DNA of 18,366 nt from Candidatus Bathyarchaeota archaeon. GTDB lineage: Archaea; Thermoproteota; Bathyarchaeia; Bathyarchaeales; Bathycorpusculaceae. The DNA lies in the NCBI GenBank assembly GCA_030626685.1, contig DAOUTL010000005.1:1-18366 (forward strand). Direction: 5' to 3'. Shown here piece after piece: positions 1 to 6,815 of this stretch. Made by a program: the position numbers and the translations under genes. A model generated the notes under the pieces. It did no database searches. It saw nothing but the letters and a program-made list of their open reading frames with translations, and was not told the origin of the DNA. The stretch's first letter is position 1, and the number at the start of each line of letters is the position of its first letter.

Positions 1-159
1 GGTGGTTTGAAAAGGGTAAATCAAATGGGTAGGGAACTTATAAGAGAAGGTTTACTCCTAGCAAAGCCAACTCATTACGGTCTGCAAGTATCCTTAAACC
101 CTCGAAAGAATCAAGCTATAAGAACAAACATTACAAGGTTCTTCCCAGAATTTGAGTAG
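1..159 (+). CDS. C-terminal fragment of a possible winged-helix DNA-binding protein
   Basis: Frame 1 is open from the window edge to TAG at 157-159, giving the last 52 residues of a protein that begins outside the window. The fragment is basic and contains REGLLLAKPTHYGLQVSLNP, which reads like the recognition-helix end and beta-wing of an archaeal winged-helix domain (a helix, then strand-turn-strand), ending in PEFE. This resemblance is from memory of archaeal wHTH proteins and is not decisive. No downstream partner is evident: the next 260 bases are noncoding. It could also be a remnant of a longer broken gene. Confidence 0.45.
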   Translation, partial: GGLKRVNQMGRELIREGLLLAKPTHYGLQVSLNPRKNQAIRTNITRFFPEFE

Positions 160-422
160 TTGAACATTATGAAGTGATTGTTTCAGAACAATAGAAGAAT
201 GAAAAGTCTCTTATATTACACAAGGAGTGTTCTTAGTTAAACGAGAAGTAAATAAAGGTATAGCCTATACAAGGAAATGCTTCAAAAGATTCTAACCACT
301 TTATAAAATGCATGGATAACTCTATTAAACTTATTAAAGGTAAAATCTTAATTCAATTCTAGGTGGAGAAAACAAGAAAGAAAATCAGGCAAAAGTCTAT
401 CTCAGATTAAACTATGTGAGAA
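160..422. other. Noncoding stretch with two small inverted repeats
   Basis: No ORF of note on either strand. It holds an AT-rich hairpin, ATTGTT-TCAG-AACAAT (177-192), 18 bases after the preceding stop, which might aid transcript ending but has no T-run. It also holds a near-perfect 13-base palindrome, GTATAG-C-CTATAC (258-270). A TTATAAAA element at 301-308 could be a TATA box, although it lies about 120 bases before the next start. Confidence 0.4.
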
Positions 423-836
423 TTGAATGCCTCAAAAAAGATTATTCGCGAAGAAATAACTCGTGAGGAGTTAAATTCTCTTGTTGATAAGGCTGCTGAC
501 TTAATAAGAACAGCTGTAGATTACAAGTTTATTCTCGTGCTGCTTTTCTTGAAAAGACTGAATGATTTGTGGAAAAATGAAAAGGGGCAAGTAAAGGAAA
601 GGCTAGTAAAAGAGGCAGGTTTATCAGAAAAGGAAGCCGAAAATATGCAAAAGAAAAAGTTGCTGGTCTCAACTTCAAATGATGACTTGCCAGCCTTAGC
701 ATTTTATCAGTCGCGTGGTTTTCAGATTTATGAGGTGAAGCCTAACGTCATAGCTGAAAAACATGGTAGAATCTTAGAAGGTATAGGCGGACTGCCTGCA
801 AGAGACGAGTTGAGACTGCGGAAAATCCTTTACTAA
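423..836 (+). CDS. Chimeric ORF: HsdM N-terminus joined to GNAT acetyltransferase C-terminus (probable gene remnant)
   Basis: This is a 137-residue ORF with a TTG start; the in-frame TGA at 417-419 rules out a longer protein, and no good ribosome-binding site precedes it. Residues 1-78 resemble the helical N-terminal domain of type I restriction methyltransferase subunits (HsdM), including the hallmark FILVLLFLKRLNDLW (residues 36-50). Residues 79-137 instead resemble the end of a GNAT N-acetyltransferase: VSTSNDDLPALAFYQSRGF (the A/B acetyl-CoA-binding region and the FYQ-RGF strand) followed by GLPARDELRL. HsdM proteins normally run to about 500 residues with a methyltransferase domain, and that domain is absent. 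The GNAT part lacks its N-terminal half. The join falls at an A-rich run near 645-660. I infer a deletion or recombination product without either parental activity. Confidence 0.7.
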   Translation: MNASKKIIREEITREELNSLVDKAADLIRTAVDYKFILVLLFLKRLNDLWKNEKGQVKERLVKEAGLSEKEAENMQKKKLLVSTSNDDLPALAFYQSRGFQIYEVKPNVIAEKHGRILEGIGGLPARDELRLRKILY

Positions 837-843
837 CAAATGC

Positions 844-848
844 TTTTT
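844..848 (+). terminator. T-run downstream of the chimeric ORF
   Basis: Five consecutive T residues lie 8 bases after the stop codon of the plus-strand ORF and before the convergent DUF3795 gene. Short U-runs serve as intrinsic terminators in archaea. There is no strong hairpin, so this is a weak call. Confidence 0.3.
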
Positions 849-872
849 CAAAGTTGGTGGTTAATGTTATTT

Positions 873-1226
873 TCAAAGGATGTTGAGTCCACGTCTTATT
901 TCATCTAAGGTTTCTTTAGCCTTTGAATATTTACTGAACAGTTCTGAGAGTTTTCCGCATGGATATTCAGGGCAGTAAGCGCAGTTTTTAACTTTCTTTT
1001 CTCTCCCACACTTTCTTATTTCACAAACATTGCAATAACTGAAAATGCGCGAACTATCACTTATACAACCGTCACAGTTAACATCTTCTGGCTTGTACTC
1101 CTTCCCATATTGCCGAGTAAATATTTCAGCCACTCGTTTTCTCTCTACATCATCATCCTTCTGCGTCGCTATCAAAACGGGACAATCCGAACATATTATT
1201 CCGCAATACCCAATCGTTTTCTCCAT
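873..1226 (-). CDS. DUF3795 family cysteine-rich protein
   Basis: 117 residues. The start MEKTIGYCGIICSDCPVLIA and repeated cysteine pairs (C8, C12, C15, then CDGC, CNVC, a C-x-x-x-x-x-C stretch and CAYCPEYPC) match the DUF3795 pattern, a small archaeal and bacterial family thought to bind metal through its cysteines; its function is unknown. The length is normal. It lies downstream of hemK on the same strand with a 58-base gap, so it may be read from the cluster or from its own promoter. An AT-rich box at 1261-1270 would give a short leader, whereas the better-looking TATATAAAA at 1237-1245 is too close to the ATG. No sign of decay. Confidence 0.8.
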   Translation of the reverse strand: MEKTIGYCGIICSDCPVLIATQKDDDVERKRVAEIFTRQYGKEYKPEDVNCDGCISDSSRIFSYCNVCEIRKCGREKKVKNCAYCPEYPCGKLSELFSKYSKAKETLDEIRRGLNIL

Positions 1227-1284
1227 TTAAACCATCTATATAAAATTAGGGCGAATGAGCTTATTTAATTTCTCAAAAATTGAT

Positions 1285-1899
1285 TCAGCGTTCCGCTTTA
1301 ACAAGCACTATTCTTTCAAAAAACGGCAAATCACGCTCTGCAACAATGCTGGTCATTAAGCCACTTTCCTCAAATCTTCGCAAAGTCTCGCCAACATCAC
1401 ACAATGTAGACTGCATCAAGAGGATGCGCCCATTCTTCTTCAGATATTTTGGTGCTTCGCAAATGAAACGGTCAATAACTTGTCTGCCAGTAACTCCGCC
1501 AGTCCAAGCGTGTTCAAGCCATGATTTATCCTCGGTGAATCCTGAGGGCAAATAGGGAGCATTGAAAAGGATTAAACTGAATTTTTCTCCAATTTTTATC
1601 GGCGCAAATAAGTTTCCCCGCGCAAAAAATATTTTATCTGCGACACGATTCAGCTTTGCATTCTCCTTTGCACATCGAACAGCATACGGATTTATGTCAA
1701 CAGCAACAACTTTCGCGGCTTTCTCTGCCGCGATTATACCCAATATGCCACATCCAGTGCCCATGTCAAGAACGCTTTCACCTTCTTTCACAACCAAATT
1801 TTCAGCAAAAAGAAAAGAGTCTTCCGCTGGTTCGTAAACATTCTCAGAAACATAGAAGACGTAATCTGCGAAAAACACTTTTTTACTCGGCGAGTGCAT
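1285..1899 (-). CDS. HemK2/Mtq2-like protein N5-glutamine methyltransferase
   Basis: 204 residues of a class I SAM-dependent methyltransferase. Motif I is VLDMGTGCGILGI (43-55), the acidic end of strand 2 is VAVDINPYA (65-73), and the catalytic loop is FNAPYLP (112-118). The family is the short archaeal/eukaryotic HemK2/Mtq2 type, which methylates the GGQ glutamine of the peptide release factor (aRF1) and normally works with the small partner Trm112, not seen here. The usual catalytic motif is NPPY; here the second residue is Ala (A114), with the Asn and Tyr kept. The start ATG lies inside the 3' end of rsmA (17-base overlap), typical of translational coupling. The substrate is inferred from the family. 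Confidence 0.85.
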   Translation of the reverse strand: MHSPSKKVFFADYVFYVSENVYEPAEDSFLFAENLVVKEGESVLDMGTGCGILGIIAAEKAAKVVAVDINPYAVRCAKENAKLNRVADKIFFARGNLFAPIKIGEKFSLILFNAPYLPSGFTEDKSWLEHAWTGGVTGRQVIDRFICEAPKYLKKNGRILLMQSTLCDVGETLRRFEESGLMTSIVAERDLPFFERIVLVKAER

Positions 1900-2704
1900 T
1901 TGCCAAAGCTCCGAAATCTTCAGGTGCCAATTCTCTCACCCGTTTATCGCGAAAGGGAAGAGAGTCAACAATCTTAATCGTGTTTCCTGCAGTTATAGCA
2001 TGTGTGCCTTTCATGAAAAGAGAAACAGCGTTTCTGACTTTTCTGTTGCGACGTGTGAAAAGTGATTGCACCAGTTGCTTGAATAACGCTTCATTTTTTA
2101 AGGTAAATGGCGGCGGCTTCTTCGGTTTTAAGCGTACAATAACCGAGTCCACTTCCGGCGGTGGATAAAACATCCATCTGGGAATGTCATCTAAAAGTTC
2201 AACTTCCACGTAATGGTACGCAACAACCGTTAACCACCCATAATCTTCACTTCCAACAGAAGCCACAAGGCGATTTGCAAACTCCTTTTGAAAGATTAAA
2301 ACTGCGCAATCAAAATTTTTGTTGAAAAGCCACAGAAGCAAACGCGAAGAAATACGGTAAGGTGGAATTGAAACAGCTTTATTAAAATGTGGAATCTGCA
2401 CTTTAAGCACGTCGCCCTTAATTATTCTGACGTTAGGCAAATCCTTGAGTTGTTCACGCAAAACCTTTACAAGCCTCGCATCAGATTCAACAGCTAGAAC
2501 GCTTTTGCACTTATTCGCCAGAAAACGTGTCAAAAAACCTAAACCGGCACCAATGTCTAACACCACGTCGTTCAGGTCTAAGGAAGCATAATTAATCATG
2601 CGTTGGAAAATTGAAGGTTCAACTGTGAAGTTTTGTCCTAAAGGTTTCTTCGGAAAAATTCGATACTTTCGAAGCAGAAACTTCGTTCTTTTTAAGAGAC
2701 TCAT
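1883..2704 (-). CDS. rsmA: RsmA/KsgA/Dim1 16S rRNA N6,N6-dimethyladenosine transferase
   Basis: 273 residues, normal length. The family dimethylates the two adjacent adenosines in the 3'-terminal hairpin of small-subunit rRNA late in ribosome assembly. Visible signatures are PLGQNF (21-26), the SAM-binding loop LDIGAGLGFLTRFLA (49-63), the acidic residue in AVESDA (71-76), KGDVL (96-100), FQKEFA and DYGWL in the middle, and the C-terminal SLFTRRNRKVRNA segment. Motif IV, normally NLPY or NIPY, reads VSIPPYRIS (111-119), so the usual Asn is replaced by Ile113. I checked this against the codons on the reverse strand (TCA ATT CCA CCT TAC). The gene sits between DUF655 and hemK in a conserved archaeal order. 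Confidence 0.93.
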   Translation of the reverse strand: MSLLKRTKFLLRKYRIFPKKPLGQNFTVEPSIFQRMINYASLDLNDVVLDIGAGLGFLTRFLANKCKSVLAVESDARLVKVLREQLKDLPNVRIIKGDVLKVQIPHFNKAVSIPPYRISSRLLLWLFNKNFDCAVLIFQKEFANRLVASVGSEDYGWLTVVAYHYVEVELLDDIPRWMFYPPPEVDSVIVRLKPKKPPPFTLKNEALFKQLVQSLFTRRNRKVRNAVSLFMKGTHAITAGNTIKIVDSLPFRDKRVRELAPEDFGALANALAE

Positions 2705-2732
2705 ACTACCCCGTTAAACAACTCAATTAATG

Positions 2733-3302
2733 TTAGTGAACTCTCGTAAACAACCGATACTTGCTCGCGCCAGCCAACTCCTCCAAAATCCTCTTAGTAA
2801 TCAACTTAACCGGATTAGGCAGCTCCGTGCGCTTCTGCAAATCATCAAAACTTTCGAAAGGCCTTCTCTCACGCTCATTTATAACCTGCCACATATACTT
2901 CTTTCCTATTCCCGGAATCAGCTCTAAAGCATGCATCCGCGGCGTTACAGCCCTTGCGGTATTGAAGAAGCTCACGAACCCTTTTTCACGGTTCAACACT
3001 ATTCTACTGATCACTGCTGGAAGCTCCATCCTCGCAGTAGCTGTTAATTCGTCATAGCCTATTCGCCCAATGATGTACGTAATTTCTTCGCGCGCCTCCT
3101 TTCCAACATAAACGCGATCATGAGGTTTAAGCAGTACACCCTCTTTAACCAGTGCCTCTAAAAGTGTGAAGAACTCTTCGCCTACCAACTGAGCTAGAGC
3201 TCCCGCTCGATAGCCAGCCCTCCCTGAAGGACGTATCCCTGGGCGGCCGTGCAGCAAGAAATCTAGGACATAAGCGTACTCTTCGTATCGCTTCTCCATC
3301 AT
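2733..3302 (-). CDS. DUF655 family predicted RNA-binding protein with helix-hairpin-helix
   Basis: 189 residues matching the archaeal DUF655 family (COG1491), usually encoded next to rpo4 and rsmA as here. The N-terminal half (EEYAYVLDFL... then VYVGKE at about 64-69) looks like a small beta-barrel. Residues 125-160 (ALELIPGIGKKYMWQVINER, then FESFDDL) form a helix-hairpin-helix with the PGIG turn that contacts nucleic acid backbone. The function is unknown; a role in ribosome or RNA maturation is inferred from context. Translation may start at either of two consecutive ATG codons. A TTTAAAAATA element at 3329-3338, about 30 bases upstream, is a plausible promoter for DUF655-rsmA-hemK. The gap to rsmA is 28 bases. 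Confidence 0.88.
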   Translation of the reverse strand: MMEKRYEEYAYVLDFLLHGRPGIRPSGRAGYRAGALAQLVGEEFFTLLEALVKEGVLLKPHDRVYVGKEAREEITYIIGRIGYDELTATARMELPAVISRIVLNREKGFVSFFNTARAVTPRMHALELIPGIGKKYMWQVINERERRPFESFDDLQKRTELPNPVKLITKRILEELAGASKYRLFTRVH

Positions 3303-3328
3303 ATTCGCCTTTATTTTATCATTACTGC

Positions 3329-3338
3329 TTTAAAAATA
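3329..3338 (-). promoter_or_regulatory. Candidate TATA box for DUF655-rsmA-hemK
   Basis: On the minus strand this reads TATTTTTAAA, centred about 31 bases before the DUF655 ATG in the 49-base gap after rpo4. With the usual archaeal spacing of about 26 bases it would place the transcript start near 3308, giving a very short leader. This is a sequence-only call. Confidence 0.35.
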
Positions 3339-3351
3339 GTGGCTGAATTAC

Positions 3352-3705
3352 CTATTTCAATTTTCGATGCCCGTCTAAAAGGCTAATTATGGCTTCCAAC
3401 TTCGAAGTTTCAACAATTTTTCGGCCGCCAGCAAGAAAAACTCTTAATTCTTCGATGTTTTTTGGCATACAGTTAATGATTTGAACAGCCTCTTCTTCTT
3501 CTAAACCAAATTCGGCTACAAGTTTCTGCACGAGTTTTTCAGCTGCTTCAGCTTCCACCTTAGAAAATTTAGATGCGTAGTCAAGTGTGCGGCGTTGGAA
3601 CTGGTCTAAATTTTCTTCACCTACAGACTCCAATAACTTTTTAACTTGTGGAAGCGTGAGCTTCTTTTCCATTACGTCTTTCTTCGACATCCTAATCACT
3701 CTCAT
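3352..3705 (-). CDS. rpo4: DNA-directed RNA polymerase subunit Rpo4 (RpoF, Rpb4-like)
   Basis: 117 residues resembling archaeal Rpo4, which pairs with Rpo7 (encoded near 14161-14760 here) to form the RNA polymerase stalk that aids promoter opening and binds nascent RNA. The C-terminal HRDC-like helical bundle is visible: TLDYASKFSKVEAEAAEKLV, EFGLEEEEAVQIINCMP and NIEELRVFL. The longest reading starts at 3705 and overlaps eL21 by 14 bases. An ATG at 3690 (Met6, MSKKDVMEKK) comes just after the eL21 stop and is preceded by GAGAGTGATT, a fair match to the archaeal ribosome-binding consensus, so the real start may be 3690. Confidence 0.9.
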   Translation of the reverse strand: MRVIRMSKKDVMEKKLTLPQVKKLLESVGEENLDQFQRRTLDYASKFSKVEAEAAEKLVQKLVAEFGLEEEEAVQIINCMPKNIEELRVFLAGGRKIVETSKLEAIISLLDGHRKLK

Positions 3706-3988
3706 ATGGTTCTAAATGTTCAGGTCTAACAATAATTTCTTTGACAGCGTCTCCTTGCGTAACGCTTACAATGTAACTTCGCCCGCGTTTATCGGTTACT
3801 GTGCCGACCTTGCCGTAATAACGTCTGTGAGGTGCTCCTTTGTGGATGCTTGGGTCTATCTTAATGACTACACGGTTCCCGGGCTGGTATTCGTATAGTA
3901 GTTTGCTTAGTCTTATTTTGCCGCGCTCTCTAGGTTTCTTTTTTAGGAGGCGGCGTGTTCTTGCGCGGTAGCCCCTTGATTTCTTCAT
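3692..3988 (-). CDS. rpl21e: Large-subunit ribosomal protein eL21
   Basis: 98 residues, full length for archaeal eL21 (L21e). It is recognisable by MKKSRGYRARTRRLLKKKPR, the KIDPSIHKGAPHRRYYGKVG core (residues 43-62) and the GTVTDKRGRSYIV strand pair. It is a structural protein of the 50S subunit, found in archaea and eukaryotes only. A strong ribosome-binding site (AGAGGTGG on the minus strand, about 3992-3999) precedes the ATG by a few bases. The gene sits 12 bases after pus10 and overlaps the longest rpo4 reading, so it is within one transcript. Confidence 0.96.
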   Translation of the reverse strand: MKKSRGYRARTRRLLKKKPRERGKIRLSKLLYEYQPGNRVVIKIDPSIHKGAPHRRYYGKVGTVTDKRGRSYIVSVTQGDAVKEIIVRPEHLEPYESD

Positions 3989-4000
3989 TTTTCCACCTCT

Positions 4001-5335
4001 TTAATTCCTCATAATTACGTTTAAAACATCAAGTTTTATAGGCTTCGCTTTGTTTTTGAGAATTTCCGAGACACTGGGTGTTGTTCTTCCTTCATCTCCA
4101 GTCACCAATTCCTTAACGTACAGCCCTCCTTGGCATCGTATTTTCATTTCAGCCTTTTTAGGCAACAACTTCTTTACTTTCACCTCGTATATGTACTTTT
4201 CCCGCGTTAAATCCGCCCGCCTATGCAAAACACGAAGGGGCGTTTTCTGCTTAACCATGATGTTCGTTAATTTCTCTTCTAAGAGACGCAGGTCCTTGGT
4301 TGCGATTGTATTTTCAAATTCTATGACTACACGGTATTCCTTTTGCGCCGATTCCGCCTTCTTCAGTTTTCTAACAACATCTTTGTCCGCAAACTGTAAG
4401 TTTGAAACTTCAACTTTACCTTTGGCGTAAACATTCACAGCCTCTTCCAGTTTTTTAAGGTTTAAAAATCGCTTTTTAGGTCTTGTAATTTCAATCACGA
4501 ATGGTCTACCCTTGCCTAGCATGCGAGCATCGATATCTTCTCTTCCTGAAGCATGAAATGATGCTTTCACACCACCCGCCGCATCTAAGAAAGGTTTTTC
4601 AATTATTTCTTCCACTGATTCTTGATACATCTTTCCAGTCCAATTGCATTTCTCGCAGCCTTTTCCCCAGCAGTTTGAACAAAGCCATTTTGATTGTGGT
4701 ATACCCCTAACGAGTTTCCTGTAGCGTCCAGCAATGTAAAGCGGATTTATCTGGAGCCTTACCTCTTCGGCTAACGGGTTAACAAGCACAACCATCTCGG
4801 GTTTCTTATACTCCACAGTTTTTCCGCTGAACTCGGCGATTTTTTTGCCTATTACTCGTCCAAACTCGTTTCGCATATTCTCGCCATAGCTCACTTCAAA
4901 CTCAGCCTTAAACTCGTCTTCACGTTCTTCAACTGTAACAGGCAACTCTATGCCCACCAAAAAGTTACTATATTCATAACTCTTAAGCCTTTCAAGGGCT
5001 TTTTTCGCTAATTCGTCAACAATTTTAAATTTGTCTTCACATAGGAAGCATGTTTTTGGTAGACGTTTGCTTGGAATACGCTTTTTCATTCTATGCAGTA
5101 TATCTTTTGCTATACCGAAAAAACCGTTTGTTGCAAGGGTTTTGAGGGTTTTCACGCCTTTCTTATCCTTTGAAATGGCGAGTGCATGGGCTTCCAGTGT
5201 TAAAATCATTTTTATTGCGTTTCCCCTTTCGTCGTTTTCTAAGCCGTGTCCAAGTAGTGCGAATTGTCTTCCTAAGCAATGGTCGCATAAAGGGTATTTT
5301 TCAAGCATCTTTAACGTTTTTTCCAGAATATTCAT
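4001..5335 (-). CDS. pus10: tRNA pseudouridine synthase Pus10
   Basis: 444 residues. Archaeal Pus10 makes pseudouridine 54 and 55 in the tRNA T-arm. The N-terminal domain has a zinc-binding pattern C17-x2-C20 and C97-x2-C100 and a THUMP-like region, followed by a second cysteine cluster (C219, C222, C227, C230). The catalytic domain holds ASGREDIDARMLGKGRPF (262-279); Asp267 in GRED corresponds to the invariant catalytic Asp of pseudouridine synthases. RPFVIEITRPKKR and the C-terminal GLYVKELVTGDEGRTTPS segment are also typical. A ribosome-binding site, AGGGAG, overlaps the end of srp54 31 bases upstream, indicating the same operon. Nothing unusual. Confidence 0.95.
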   Translation of the reverse strand: MNILEKTLKMLEKYPLCDHCLGRQFALLGHGLENDERGNAIKMILTLEAHALAISKDKKGVKTLKTLATNGFFGIAKDILHRMKKRIPSKRLPKTCFLCEDKFKIVDELAKKALERLKSYEYSNFLVGIELPVTVEEREDEFKAEFEVSYGENMRNEFGRVIGKKIAEFSGKTVEYKKPEMVVLVNPLAEEVRLQINPLYIAGRYRKLVRGIPQSKWLCSNCWGKGCEKCNWTGKMYQESVEEIIEKPFLDAAGGVKASFHASGREDIDARMLGKGRPFVIEITRPKKRFLNLKKLEEAVNVYAKGKVEVSNLQFADKDVVRKLKKAESAQKEYRVVIEFENTIATKDLRLLEEKLTNIMVKQKTPLRVLHRRADLTREKYIYEVKVKKLLPKKAEMKIRCQGGLYVKELVTGDEGRTTPSVSEILKNKAKPIKLDVLNVIMRN

Positions 5336-5365
5336 GACTGCGCTCCCTTTGGCTTTGCTCAGATT

Positions 5366-6700
5366 TTACTTAAACTTAAGCGGCAATCCCTTTCTGAAAA
5401 AGGGTAGTTTCTTTTTTCTCCGCAAAGTTTTCATCATTTTACGCATCATTGTGTATTGTTTCAGAAGCGCCTTTACGTCCTTTTCGCTTGTTCCGGAGCC
5501 TCTCGCCACGCGTTTTATTCTTGAAGAGTTGAAAAGCTTTGGGTTTTCCTTTTCCTGAGGCGTCATGGATTGAATTATTACACGCCACCTCTCTAAACTG
5601 TCCTCAGCCATGTTCAGCTTTTCCTCAGGCAAATCGTAGGACAAACCCGGAATCATTTTCAAAAGCTTTCGGAAAGGCCCCATCCCCCTCATGGTTTCAA
5701 ACTGTTCATACATGTCTGTTAATGTGAACTTGCCGCTTAGGATGGCTTTTGCCTTCTTTTCCGGAACTTTTACCTCTGCTTCACGCACCTTCTCAAGCAA
5801 GGTTTCCAAATCGCCCATGCCGAGAAGCCTACCAACAAAACGGGAAGGAATGAAAGGTTCTATATCCCCTATTTTTTCGCCTGTACCGATGAATTTTATT
5901 GGTGCGCCTGTAGCGGCAACTGCTGAGAGGGCACCGCCGCCTCTTGCTGAACCGTCTAATTTTGTTACGAGGATAGAGCCTATGGGTGTTGCTTCATTGA
6001 AGGCTTTTGCTTGAACCATTGCTTGCTGCCCAATTGTTCCGTCAATCACCAGCACGACTTCGTCTGGTTTGATTTTTCTCTCAAGCATCTTCATCTCTTT
6101 AATCAGTTCCCGTTCCTCTTTGTGACGGCCGGCAGTGTCAATGATTATTACGTCTCTGTCATTGAAGTGCTTCAAACCTTCAAAGGCTATTTTGACAGGG
6201 TTCTTGGCTTTCAAGTCTCCATATAAGGGCACGTTTATTCTTTTTGCGAGTTGTTGAAGTTGTGCATAAGCGCCTGGTCGATACGTGTCTGCGCAGATTA
6301 GAGCTGGTTTTAGTCCTCTCTTTTGGAAGTATCTTGCAAGTTTAGCGGCGGCTGTTGTTTTTCCAGAGCCTTGGATGCCGACAAGCATTATTACCTTCCT
6401 TTTCCTAGGCTCTGCTTTTATTGGAACTGGTTTTTCTCCGAGAAAGCGTGTTAGCTCTTCGTAAACAACTGTTATTACATGATCGCGTCTTGAGATGCCC
6501 GGAGGAACCTTTTCTTTTAACGCTCTGTCTTCTATTCGCTTGGAAATGTCGAGTACAAGTTTAACGTTTACATCTGCTTGAAGCAGAGCCCTTTGTATGT
6601 TGCGCACAAGCTCTTTAACAGCAGCCTCATCAACAATGGAGGCTCTGAAAACCTTTTTTAAGGCTTCGTAGAGCGAGGAACCTAAACGTTCTAAAGCCAT
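5366..6700 (-). CDS. srp54: Signal recognition particle 54 kDa GTPase (SRP54/Ffh)
   Basis: 444 residues, standard archaeal length. SRP54 binds signal sequences of nascent proteins and 7S RNA, and delivers ribosomes to the membrane receptor FtsY using GTP. Domain order: N helical bundle (1-95), G domain with GIQGSGKTT (108-116), DTYRPGAYAQLQQL (138-151), DTAGRH (188-193) and TKLDGSARGGG (246-256), then the methionine-rich M domain from about residue 300 (MGPFRKLLKMIPG, MTPQEKENP, and MMRKMMK near the end). It is the first gene of the minus-strand cluster. A GGAG site lies 6 bases before the ATG. Confidence 0.97.
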   Translation of the reverse strand: MALERLGSSLYEALKKVFRASIVDEAAVKELVRNIQRALLQADVNVKLVLDISKRIEDRALKEKVPPGISRRDHVITVVYEELTRFLGEKPVPIKAEPRKRKVIMLVGIQGSGKTTAAAKLARYFQKRGLKPALICADTYRPGAYAQLQQLAKRINVPLYGDLKAKNPVKIAFEGLKHFNDRDVIIIDTAGRHKEERELIKEMKMLERKIKPDEVVLVIDGTIGQQAMVQAKAFNEATPIGSILVTKLDGSARGGGALSAVAATGAPIKFIGTGEKIGDIEPFIPSRFVGRLLGMGDLETLLEKVREAEVKVPEKKAKAILSGKFTLTDMYEQFETMRGMGPFRKLLKMIPGLSYDLPEEKLNMAEDSLERWRVIIQSMTPQEKENPKLFNSSRIKRVARGSGTSEKDVKALLKQYTMMRKMMKTLRRKKKLPFFRKGLPLKFK

Positions 6701-6730
6701 GGTTTACTCCAGATTTAAAACCCTTTACGC

Positions 6731-6738
6731 ATTTAAAT
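6731..6738 (-). promoter_or_regulatory. Candidate TATA box for the srp54 cluster
   Basis: The 115-base gap between the divergent srp54 and PAC2 genes must contain promoters for both. ATTTAAAT lies 31-38 bases before the srp54 ATG, suiting a transcript with a leader of about 10 bases that still includes the GGAG site at 6707-6710. A TTTTTAAACTTAA segment at 6749-6761 is a further AT-rich candidate that could serve the plus-strand PAC2 gene. Confidence 0.4.
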
Positions 6739-6815
6739 AGATATTCGCTTTTTAAACTTAAGTTCCATAAGCTTTTTACACCTCAAGGTTTCTAAGAATT
6801 GTTTGGGGGTTAAAT

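Noticed and set aside
1656..2168. Plus-strand open frame opposite hemK and rsmA
   Set aside because: It lies antisense to two well-supported methyltransferase genes and encodes no recognisable domain; a shadow frame.
5031..5558. Plus-strand open frame across the pus10-srp54 junction
   Set aside because: Antisense to two clear genes, no family signature; a shadow frame.
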